Source: Archangium lansingense (GTDB lineage: Bacteria > Myxococcota > Myxococcia > Myxococcales > Myxococcaceae). Taken from it: 64,000 nucleotides of DNA. Position numbers and translations under genes: made by a program. Below, piece by piece: positions 35,662-43,499 of the stretch. Positions within the stretch are counted from its first letter, which is position 1. Every line of letters starts with the position of its first letter. The notes beneath the pieces were generated by a model, which made no database searches, was not told where the DNA came from, and saw only the letters and a program-made list of their open reading frames with translations. Location: the NCBI RefSeq assembly GCF_026626635.1, contig NZ_JAPNKA010000001.1, positions 5,952,001 to 6,016,000 of the forward strand, read 5' to 3'.

Positions 35662-36567
35662 ATGTTGCCCGTACTCCTGGCCGTGCTGCTCTCCCAGGCC
35701 CCGACTGCCCCTTCCCGCCAGCAGGGCGTCCCCATCGGCCAGGGCAAGACGCTCCCCACCGTGCGCCTCACCGCTCCCTCCGGTGGCTGGACGGTGGACC
35801 GGATGCTGCTCGTCGAGGGCACCGTCAGTGACACCACCATCGACCCGGTGGTCATCTCCATCAACGGCGACCGCTACCTGATGCGCACCTTCAGCGGGCG
35901 CTTCAAGCGCAAGTTCCCCGCGGCCAGCGGCAAGAACGTCGTCACCCTCATGGCCACCAATCAGGCCGGCACCGCGCGCGTCCAGGCCACCAGCTACGCG
36001 CAGATTCCTCCCGTGCCGCTCAAGGCCATCCTCACCAGCGACACCCAGGGCGTCTACACCGACCTCCACATCTACGAGCCCACCCAGGACAGTGTCTCCA
36101 CGCCCAAGCCGGGCGAGGGCCCGGTGCTCGATCTGAAGAAGATGGGCCACGTCTACTGGGCCGACACCAACAGCCCCAGCGGCGGCACCTTCTACCTCAA
36201 CGAGCAGGGCGACTCCTTCGACGACCCCGCCTACGGGCCCTACCTCTACGTCCACCGCGCGCCCCCCAAGGGCGTCTACCTCATCGCCACCAACTACTGG
36301 CCCAGCGGCGACAAGGCCCACACCGTGGCCACCCTCAACGTCGTCCTCTACGAGGGCACTCCCCAGGAGATGCGCCGCATGGTGCGCATCCCGCTCGCCA
36401 CGCCTGGCACCACGCGCGTGCTGGCCTGGATCAACGTCCTCGGCGATGGCAAGGCCGAGGTGTATGTGCCCTCGCAGGATCCGGCGCCCAAGGGCTCCTC
36501 GTGGCCTCGCAACCTGGACGACGCCGTCAAGACGCTCACCAGCGGCGGCGTGGACTCGGAAGGCTGA
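35662..36567 (+). CDS. DUF2135 protein (YfaP/MagA-like), A2M operon
   Basis: A 301-residue periplasmic protein. ATG 35662 gives a signal peptide (MLPVLLAVLLSQAP); an in-frame ATG at 35614 is an alternative. An Ig-like domain follows (TVDRMLLVEGTVSDTTIDP, in part), then the DUF2135 block (DLKKMGHVYWADTNSPSGG, DDPAYGPYLYVHRAPPKGVY, NYWPSGD). DUF2135 proteins accompany YfaS/MagD-type bacterial alpha-2-macroglobulins. It is the first gene of five; the next starts 15 bases on. A scaffold role for the A2M complex is an inference from synteny. Confidence 0.85.
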   Translation: MLPVLLAVLLSQAPTAPSRQQGVPIGQGKTLPTVRLTAPSGGWTVDRMLLVEGTVSDTTIDPVVISINGDRYLMRTFSGRFKRKFPAASGKNVVTLMATNQAGTARVQATSYAQIPPVPLKAILTSDTQGVYTDLHIYEPTQDSVSTPKPGEGPVLDLKKMGHVYWADTNSPSGGTFYLNEQGDSFDDPAYGPYLYVHRAPPKGVYLIATNYWPSGDKAHTVATLNVVLYEGTPQEMRRMVRIPLATPGTTRVLAWINVLGDGKAEVYVPSQDPAPKGSSWPRNLDDAVKTLTSGGVDSEG

Positions 36568-36582
36568 GGCACCCGGCACGCC

Positions 36583-37164
36583 ATGAGTGCGCTGTCCCTG
36601 CTTCTGATCCTCCAGGCGGCCACGCCCGCTTCAGCAGAGTCTCTCGAGACGTTGCTGCGGCGCGAAGTGGCCCAGGTCGCGCTCGCCCAGGTGCGCCGAA
36701 TGGATCCGGCCTGGCACCCCGACCAGCGCGACTGCGCGGGCCTGGTGCGCTTCGCCTTCCGCGGCGCGTACCGGCGCTTTCGCCCCGAGCGGCTCGCCTC
36801 GCCCCTGTGGCTCGACGACAAGGGCCAGCCCGGTGACTTCGCCGACGCCGAGACGCTGCTGGCACATAGCTTCGTGCCGCTCGGCCGCGATGAGGCCACG
36901 CGCGAGGCGCTGCGTACCGGCGATCTGGTGGCCTTCCGCCAGGAGCGTGACGCTGGCCCCATCTTCCACTTGATGCTCGTGGTGCGCCCCGAGGATAAGG
37001 CGCACGCCCCCACGCGCATCGTCTACCACCCGGGCGACAAGGGGGCCGCGGTACGCACCGGCGTCCTCCAGTCGCTCGTCACCGAGGCTCCCCTGGAGTG
37101 GCGCCCGGTGCCTCAGAACACCGCCTTTCTCGGCTTCTTCCGCTTCAAGGAGTGGATGCGATGA
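36583..37164 (+). CDS. DUF1175 protein (YfaT-like), A2M operon
   Basis: A 193-residue exported protein with a signal peptide (LLLILQAATPASA) and the DUF1175 domain. The conserved QRDCAGLVRFAF puts C51 at a helix N-terminus, and H129 (PIFHLMLV) starts a strand, an NlpC/P60-like Cys-His arrangement that suggests a peptidoglycan amidase or peptidase. The catalytic role is my inference. ATG 36583; its stop overlaps the DUF2138 start by 4 bases. Confidence 0.85.
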   Translation: MSALSLLLILQAATPASAESLETLLRREVAQVALAQVRRMDPAWHPDQRDCAGLVRFAFRGAYRRFRPERLASPLWLDDKGQPGDFADAETLLAHSFVPLGRDEATREALRTGDLVAFRQERDAGPIFHLMLVVRPEDKAHAPTRIVYHPGDKGAAVRTGVLQSLVTEAPLEWRPVPQNTAFLGFFRFKEWMR

Positions 37165-38777
37165 ACCCTCCCTCTCCCTCGCCGGGCGCACCGCCCCCGG
37201 CTCCCTCTCCCAAGGGTGGACCTCCTCGGGCTCTCCTCGTGGGCATCGGCGCCGCCGTGCTCGTCGTGGTGGCCCTGGTCGCCTTCCTCCTCGGCCGGGG
37301 CACCTCCGGCCCGGCGAAGGCGCCGGATGCCCAGGGCCCCTCCGCATCCTCGGGTGCGTCCGGCTCTGGTCAGGGCTCGGTCCTCCAAGCCCTGCCTCCC
37401 GCGCCCGGCAAACCGGGTCAGTTGGAGGTGCCCACCGAGCCGGTGCGCCCGGCTGTCTGGGTGGACGTCTACGCGCCTGGCAAGGTGCGCGAGGCGCTCG
37501 CGGGCAACCCATGGCTCAAGGAGCAGCTCCAGAAGCCGCTCGGCAAGGGCTTCGTGGGCGGGTGGGCCGCGTTCCTCGACACTCGGGGTGAGGAGCTGGG
37601 GGGCAGCTTCAAGGGCGCCGTGTTCGACATCATGGCCGGACAGTTCCTGGCCGCGCCGTTCCGCATGGTCTGGTACTCCGGCGAGTACCGCGCGGGCACG
37701 CCCGCCATCATCGTCCCCGAGCCGGGCAACGCCACCATGGCGGCCTTCGACTCGATGAGCGGCGTCGTGCGCCGCAGCGTGTTGGTGGCCTCCTCGTGCC
37801 CAGGCGGAGAGGGCGAGGTGCCCTCGGAGGGCTTCACGTTGCAGCGCTGGCTCATCGCCGAGCAGTCGCTGTGGGCCGCGCGTACGGATGACAAGCTGGT
37901 GTTCGGCCGGCATCCGGCGGTGGTGTTGCAGGGCCTGTGTGAGCTGCACCTGGACCTGGAGCCGCCCCAGGGAGTGGACGTGGAGCTGGGTTTCGCTCCC
38001 GAGCCGCTCGGCCGCGAGGCGCAGCTCCTCACGCACGTGATGGGCGTGGCCAACGGCATCCGGCTGCAGTTCGCCGTCGAGGGCAATCGGCTCGTGGGCC
38101 GGGGCATCTCCGGGCCGGTGGCGGACGAGCCCCGGCTGGATAGCGCGCCGCTCTCGGACGAGCTGCTGAAGCTCGTTCCCGAGGAGACGCCGGTGCTGCT
38201 CGCGCTCCAGCTCAAGCTGCCCGAGCAGTTGGACCGGGACTCGCTCAAGGCCTTCTGGTCCGGCAAGGGCTCTGCCGTGCCGCTGCGCACGCGTCAGGTG
38301 GCGATGGTGTGGACGCCTCGGGGAGATCCGGCGCTGCCTACCGAGGTGGCGCTGCTGTGGGGGCGGCCCGAGGACGCGGCGGCACTGGGGCAGCTCTTCT
38401 CGGGACCCAACGCGATGCAGTCCGCCACCTTGTGCGGGCACCACGTGCTGGCCTCTACCCAGGACGTGCTCGCGCGGCTGCGCAAGGCCTGTGAGGGCAA
38501 GGGGCCCAACATGCTCAACGCGGCGTCGCCTGTGGTGCAGGGGCTGCGCGCGCCGGGCTCGGTGTCCTTCGGCGTCAATACCGGGCGGCTGCTCGGCATG
38601 CTGATGGCGGATGGGTACTGGTCGCAGGTGACTCCGGTGGATTCGAGCAAGCCGCGGCCGCGCGCGGCACCTCCGGAGATAGAGGAGGCGCGGCGTGATT
38701 TGGAGACGCTGCCGTACATGGGGCTGCGCGGCACGGTGGATGGCAGCAGGCTGGTTCCGGGAGGGTTTGGGTCATGA
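37161..38777 (+). CDS. DUF2138 protein (YfaA-like), A2M operon
   Basis: A 538-residue protein with a Pro-rich cytoplasmic N-terminus, one transmembrane helix (ALLVGIGAAVLVVVALVAFL) and a large periplasmic part matching DUF2138 (WVDVYAPGKVREALAGNPWL, in part; ETPVLLALQLKLPEQLDRD, in part; LETLPYMGLRGTVDGSRLV, in part). It probably anchors the complex in the inner membrane. ATG overlaps the DUF1175 stop and its stop overlaps the A2M ATG. Confidence 0.85.
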   Translation: MNPPSPSPGAPPPAPSPKGGPPRALLVGIGAAVLVVVALVAFLLGRGTSGPAKAPDAQGPSASSGASGSGQGSVLQALPPAPGKPGQLEVPTEPVRPAVWVDVYAPGKVREALAGNPWLKEQLQKPLGKGFVGGWAAFLDTRGEELGGSFKGAVFDIMAGQFLAAPFRMVWYSGEYRAGTPAIIVPEPGNATMAAFDSMSGVVRRSVLVASSCPGGEGEVPSEGFTLQRWLIAEQSLWAARTDDKLVFGRHPAVVLQGLCELHLDLEPPQGVDVELGFAPEPLGREAQLLTHVMGVANGIRLQFAVEGNRLVGRGISGPVADEPRLDSAPLSDELLKLVPEETPVLLALQLKLPEQLDRDSLKAFWSGKGSAVPLRTRQVAMVWTPRGDPALPTEVALLWGRPEDAAALGQLFSGPNAMQSATLCGHHVLASTQDVLARLRKACEGKGPNMLNAASPVVQGLRAPGSVSFGVNTGRLLGMLMADGYWSQVTPVDSSKPRPRAAPPEIEEARRDLETLPYMGLRGTVDGSRLVPGGFGS

Positions 38778-41700
38778 GGTATTCCGCTCGCATCGCGGCG
38801 CTGGCCGCGCTGGTGTGCACTGGCGTGGCCGCGGCCAAGCCGCTCTACATCACCGTTCCTCGGGCTTACGGCAGCAGTGAGCCGGTGGCCGTGGACGTGG
38901 CCTTCGAAAACAAGGGGCCCGTCGAGTTGCGGGTGCTGAAGCCCGCGGACACCGACGCCTTCATCCGCGCCCAGGGGGACGTCCGGCGCGCCTGGCAGGC
39001 TCCGCCCACCACGGCGAATCCCGGTAATGCGCTCAGCCGCGGCTTCAACGCCGCGCACTCGCCGGGATCGTTCCTGCTGTTCGCTCTCAATGAGGACTTC
39101 CGCAAGACGGTGGCTCCGGGCCTGCCCACGCGTCCTCCTCCTCCGCCAGGCCGTCCGCTGGCTCGCGTGTCCGAGGGCGCCGAGAAGCTCGTGGGCATTC
39201 CTCCCGGCTTCTCCGTGGTGCGCAGCCAGTGGCTGAACCTGGACCTCGGTGGCGCCGAGCGCGAGTTCAGCGTCCCGGGCTTCGACACCTCGTTCTACAG
39301 CGGAGGCTTCGAGGAGCGCCGGGTGACGCTCGCGCCGCTGCCGGTTGGGACGTACATCCTCCAGCTTGTCCAGGGGCGCGTGGAGGGGCAGGTGGTGCTC
39401 GTCGTCACTGACCTCACCGTGCAGCTCAAGCAGACGGATGGGCAGGTGCTGGTGCGCGTGGCGGGGAGGGATCAGAAGCCGCGCGCGGGTGCGCAGGTGC
39501 AGGTGTACCTGTCCTCGGGCAAGGGTCCGAGCGGCACCACGGACGACAAGGGCGAGTTGACGCTGGCCGTACAGGAGCCGCGCCTCATCGCCACGGCCAC
39601 GTCGGGCGGGGACACCGCCATCGTGGACACGGACTTCTACTCGTCGCTGGCGGTGGCGCCGGACGTGTTCATCTACAGCGACCGGCCCATCTACAAGCCG
39701 GGTGACGAGGTGAAGTTCCGCGGCCTGGTGCGCCAGCCGGACAGCTTCCTCGCGCGCCTCTTCACGCCGCGGCGGCGCGACGTGGCGGTGAAGCTCGTCT
39801 CGGCCGAGGGCCGCGAGGTGCAGACGCGCGCGAAGGTGGACGAGTTCGGCAGCTTCAACGGCACCGTGCAGGTGCCGGCGGATCTGGGTACTGGCGTGCT
39901 GCGGGTGATGGCCGAGCTGGACACGCAGCCGCACCAGGGCGAGGCGCGTGTGCAGGACTACGTGAAGCCCACCTTCTACCTGGAGCTGCAGCCGGAGAAG
40001 GAGACGGTGGTGCCGGGCGAGACGCTGCGGGCCACGGTGAAGGCGCGGCGGTACGCGGGCGGCGTGCCCCCGGGAGCGAAGTACGAGGTGTTCCTCTACC
40101 GCTCGCTGCTGGACGCACCGGCCTGGGTGGATGACGCGGGCCTGGGCGGGCAGGGGAGCGCGGTGACGTACGGGAGTGCCTCGACCTCGGAGGGCAGGCT
40201 GAGTGTCCCCGAGCGCCTGTTCTCCACGGTGGCCGAGCGCGGTGTGGAGGAGGACCCGTGGGCGAGTGCCGCGACGTTCGACGCCAACGGGGACGCTCAG
40301 ATTGAGATCGCGGTGCCCGCGCTCAAGCCGGGCGAGGAGCGGCTGCCGTATCGCTACACGCTCACCGTGCGCGCGCGGGATGACCAGCAGACGTTCGCCA
40401 ACGCGAGTGCGGCCTTCTTCCTCTCGAAGGTGGAGGTGCTGGGCTCCACGCGCTACTCGGCGGCGGTGGTGAAGAAGGGCACCGAGGCCACGCTGGGCAT
40501 CCGCGCCACCACGCTGTCCGGCAAGCCCTATGGCGCCACGCCGGGCGAGGTGGAGTTCGTGCTGCGCAAGGCGGATGGCGGCGAGAAGAGTCTGGGCAAG
40601 AAGAGCTTCACCACGGCGGCGGATGGCACGTACCGCGAGAAGGTGCCCACCTCGGACGTGGGCGCTGTGGTGGCCCGCGTCACGGTGAAGGACAAGGGCG
40701 GCGAGGCCTGGGCGGGCGAGGACCAGCTCCTCGTCATCGGCGAGGCGGATGAGGCGGTGGCGCAGGTGCCCAACCTGACGCTGGCCTCGCTCTCGGGCAC
40801 GCTGGAGCCGGGTGACACGGCTCAGCTCGTGGCGTTGCTGCCGGATGGTTGGGGCCCGGGTGGCTCGGATGAGGGCCCGGTGTGGGTGACGCTCACGGGC
40901 TCGGGGATGTACGGCACGCAGCTCGTGAAGCAGAAGGGCCGCACGTTGGTGCACGCTTTCGAGGTGGAGAAGCGCTTCGGCAGCGCGGTGTATGCCTCGG
41001 TGGCGTACCCGACGGCCTCGGGCCGCTGGGAGGAGCGCACGGTGGGCTTCCGCGTCATTCCCTCCGAGCGGACCCTCCGTGTCTCGCTGCAGCCCCGGCG
41101 CGCCGAGGCCACTCCTCTTACTGAGCAGGTCATCGACGTCCGGGTGACGGACCATGAGGGCCAGGGTGTGGTGGCGCAGCTCTCGGTCGGCGTGGTGGAC
41201 AAGGCCGTCTACGCCATCCAGAACGAGTTTCGTCCCAAGGTGCTGGACTTCTTCTACCCGGTGGGCCGCAACAACGTGGCCACCTTCTTCTCGGCCGAGT
41301 TCCAGGGCTACGGCTACGGCGAGGCCCTGGCGCGGAAACTGGCAGGGCTGCCGGACCACGCCTTCGCCTCCATCAAGCCGCCCACGCGGCAGGCGAAGGA
41401 CCTGGACAGGGACACGGCGTACTGGAGCCCCACGGTCGTTACGGACCGGGACGGGCGGGCGACGCTGCGCTTCAAGCTGCCTTCGAACCAGACGCTGTGG
41501 GTGGTGACGGGCGTGGCGGCGGACACCTCGGGCCGCTTCGGTGAGTCCACGGCCGAGTTCGCCACGCGCGGTGGTCTCAACCTGTACGCCGCGCTGCCGC
41601 AGTTCCTCCGGCAGGGGGACGAGGCACTCGCCTCGGTGCGTCTGTCGGCGGGAGAGGCGTCCAAGGGCAGCCAGTTGCTGGACGTGCGGCTCGCGGCGGC

Positions 41701-43492
41701 GGGAGTGCTCGAGTCCTCCGAGGCGAAGCAGAAGGTGGAGCTGGGTCAGGGCGGCGAGCAGGTGCTGCCCATCACCCTGAAGACGAAGAGCCCGGGCACG
41801 GCCGAGCTGGCGGTGGAGGTGACGGGCGGCAAGGAGCCGCTGCGCGACAGGCGCGTGGTGGCGGTGCGGCCGGCGGTGCTGGAGGAGCCGGTGAAGGTGT
41901 CGCAGTGGGGCGGTGGTGCACTGGCCCTGCCTGCGTCGGAGCGCGCGACGGTCTCGGAGGTGCAGCTGGTACTGCAGCCGTCGCTGGTGGACGCGGCGCT
42001 CTCCAACGTGCGCGAGCTGCTCACCTATCCGTACGGATGCCTGGAGCAGCTGGTGTCCACCACGGTGCCCAACGTGGCGCTGTACCAGACGCTGAAGAAG
42101 GCGGGCTCGCTGGAGTCGCTCGACACGGACAGCCAGTCGCTGCTGGCCGAGGCGCGCAGCCGCTCGGTGCAGGGCACGGCCCGTATCCTGGAGATGTCCG
42201 TGCGCGGGGGCGGCTTCACCTGGTTCAGCGGCTACAGCACGCCGGATCTGCCCATGACGCTCATCGCCCTGGACGGGCTGGCGTACGCGGTGGAGGCGGG
42301 GCTGGTGGACCGGAATGATCCGCGCATCACCGAGGGCATGCGCTGGCTGGAGGGCCAGGAGGGGTTGCCCTTCGAGTGGGACGCCACGCGGGCATGGGTG
42401 CTGGCGCGGCTGGACGGGGAGCGGCAGGCGGCCCGGGTGCGTGCGCTGGTGGAGGCCGCGCAGCCGGGAGATCTCTACCCGCTGGCACTGGCGGTGCTCG
42501 CCGCGGAGAAGTCGGGCGTGATGAGGGAGCCCGCGCTCAAGGGCCGCATCGACGAGCTGGTGGCTCTGAGCAACGAGGGCTTCGTCACGTTGGCCAACAT
42601 GCCCGCGCCGAGCGAGGCCCTCTGGCGCTACCCGCTGCGCCGGGTGGGTCTCACCGCCATCCTGGGCCACGCGGCATCCTTCGGGAAGATGGACGTGGAC
42701 AAGGCGCGCCGGCGGTTGCTGGAGGCGCTGACCGAGCCGGGGCTGTCCACCTTCGATCGGAGCACGGCGCTGCTGCACTCGATGTGGCTCATCGAGCGCG
42801 ACGCGAAGGAGTTCCGCAAGCTGACGCCGCCCGAGGTGAAGGGTGCGAAGGGGCCGGTGCGCTTCACGCCGCGAGGCATGGGGCTGGTGGCGACGCTGGA
42901 GCCGGGGACGCGCACGGTGGACGTGGCGGGCTTCGCGGGCGTGGCGACGCTGAGGGCTACGGCGGCCACGCCGCTGGCGGAGGTGAAGCCGGTGGCCGAG
43001 GGCATGAGCCTCCAGCGCGCGTACTACGTGCTGCGCGAGGGCGGCCGGGTGAAGCTCGAGCCGGGCGTCAGTGTCAGCCAGGGCGAGGAGGTGTACGTGG
43101 AGCTGACGCTGGATGCGCGCGGCGACAACCGGAACCGCACGGCGTACTACGTGGTGGAGGACGCGGTGCCGGCGGGCTTCGTGCCGCTGGTGGAGGACAA
43201 GGAGTTCCGCGGGGCTCCGCACTCGCTGCCGCTGGCACCCGAGGCTCTCAAGCGGCGCTCGTTGAGCCCCGAGCGCGCCACGTTCTTCTTCGAGGAGCCG
43301 ACGTGGTGGAGCGACAGTCCGCGCACGGTGGGGTACGTGATGCGGGCGCAGTTCGCGGGCACCTTCTCCGCGCCGCCGGCCTTCATCGAGGACATGTACG
43401 TGACGAGCATCCGCGGGCGCACGGCGGCGGACGTGCTGAAGGTGGCGCCGTCCCAGCGCACCATGGGCGACGTCGGCCAGGGCGGGTGGTGA
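38774..43492 (+). CDS. Bacterial alpha-2-macroglobulin with thioester motif
   Basis: A 1572-residue periplasmic protein with a Sec signal peptide (ALAALVCTGVAAA; no convincing lipobox). The order is N-terminal domains, MG domains (for example FIYSDRPIYKPGDEVKFRG, the classical MG1/MG2 hallmark), a bait-like segment, then the A2M family core (DRDGRATLRFKLPSNQTLW, in part). The thioester domain follows with GCLEQ (C1089 to Q1092) and a receptor-like C-terminus. Proteases that cut the bait region trigger conformational trapping, and the Cys-Gln thioester links them covalently. YfaS/MagD-type A2Ms, which share this operon, generally lack CxEQ; this one retains it. Overlaps the DUF2138 stop by 4 bases. 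Confidence 0.93.
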   Translation: MRYSARIAALAALVCTGVAAAKPLYITVPRAYGSSEPVAVDVAFENKGPVELRVLKPADTDAFIRAQGDVRRAWQAPPTTANPGNALSRGFNAAHSPGSFLLFALNEDFRKTVAPGLPTRPPPPPGRPLARVSEGAEKLVGIPPGFSVVRSQWLNLDLGGAEREFSVPGFDTSFYSGGFEERRVTLAPLPVGTYILQLVQGRVEGQVVLVVTDLTVQLKQTDGQVLVRVAGRDQKPRAGAQVQVYLSSGKGPSGTTDDKGELTLAVQEPRLIATATSGGDTAIVDTDFYSSLAVAPDVFIYSDRPIYKPGDEVKFRGLVRQPDSFLARLFTPRRRDVAVKLVSAEGREVQTRAKVDEFGSFNGTVQVPADLGTGVLRVMAELDTQPHQGEARVQDYVKPTFYLELQPEKETVVPGETLRATVKARRYAGGVPPGAKYEVFLYRSLLDAPAWVDDAGLGGQGSAVTYGSASTSEGRLSVPERLFSTVAERGVEEDPWASAATFDANGDAQIEIAVPALKPGEERLPYRYTLTVRARDDQQTFANASAAFFLSKVEVLGSTRYSAAVVKKGTEATLGIRATTLSGKPYGATPGEVEFVLRKADGGEKSLGKKSFTTAADGTYREKVPTSDVGAVVARVTVKDKGGEAWAGEDQLLVIGEADEAVAQVPNLTLASLSGTLEPGDTAQLVALLPDGWGPGGSDEGPVWVTLTGSGMYGTQLVKQKGRTLVHAFEVEKRFGSAVYASVAYPTASGRWEERTVGFRVIPSERTLRVSLQPRRAEATPLTEQVIDVRVTDHEGQGVVAQLSVGVVDKAVYAIQNEFRPKVLDFFYPVGRNNVATFFSAEFQGYGYGEALARKLAGLPDHAFASIKPPTRQAKDLDRDTAYWSPTVVTDRDGRATLRFKLPSNQTLWVVTGVAADTSGRFGESTAEFATRGGLNLYAALPQFLRQGDEALASVRLSAGEASKGSQLLDVRLAAAGVLESSEAKQKVELGQGGEQVLPITLKTKSPGTAELAVEVTGGKEPLRDRRVVAVRPAVLEEPVKVSQWGGGALALPASERATVSEVQLVLQPSLVDAALSNVRELLTYPYGCLEQLVSTTVPNVALYQTLKKAGSLESLDTDSQSLLAEARSRSVQGTARILEMSVRGGGFTWFSGYSTPDLPMTLIALDGLAYAVEAGLVDRNDPRITEGMRWLEGQEGLPFEWDATRAWVLARLDGERQAARVRALVEAAQPGDLYPLALAVLAAEKSGVMREPALKGRIDELVALSNEGFVTLANMPAPSEALWRYPLRRVGLTAILGHAASFGKMDVDKARRRLLEALTEPGLSTFDRSTALLHSMWLIERDAKEFRKLTPPEVKGAKGPVRFTPRGMGLVATLEPGTRTVDVAGFAGVATLRATAATPLAEVKPVAEGMSLQRAYYVLREGGRVKLEPGVSVSQGEEVYVELTLDARGDNRNRTAYYVVEDAVPAGFVPLVEDKEFRGAPHSLPLAPEALKRRSLSPERATFFFEEPTWWSDSPRTVGYVMRAQFAGTFSAPPAFIEDMYVTSIRGRTAADVLKVAPSQRTMGDVGQGGW

Positions 43493-43499
43493 AGCGGTG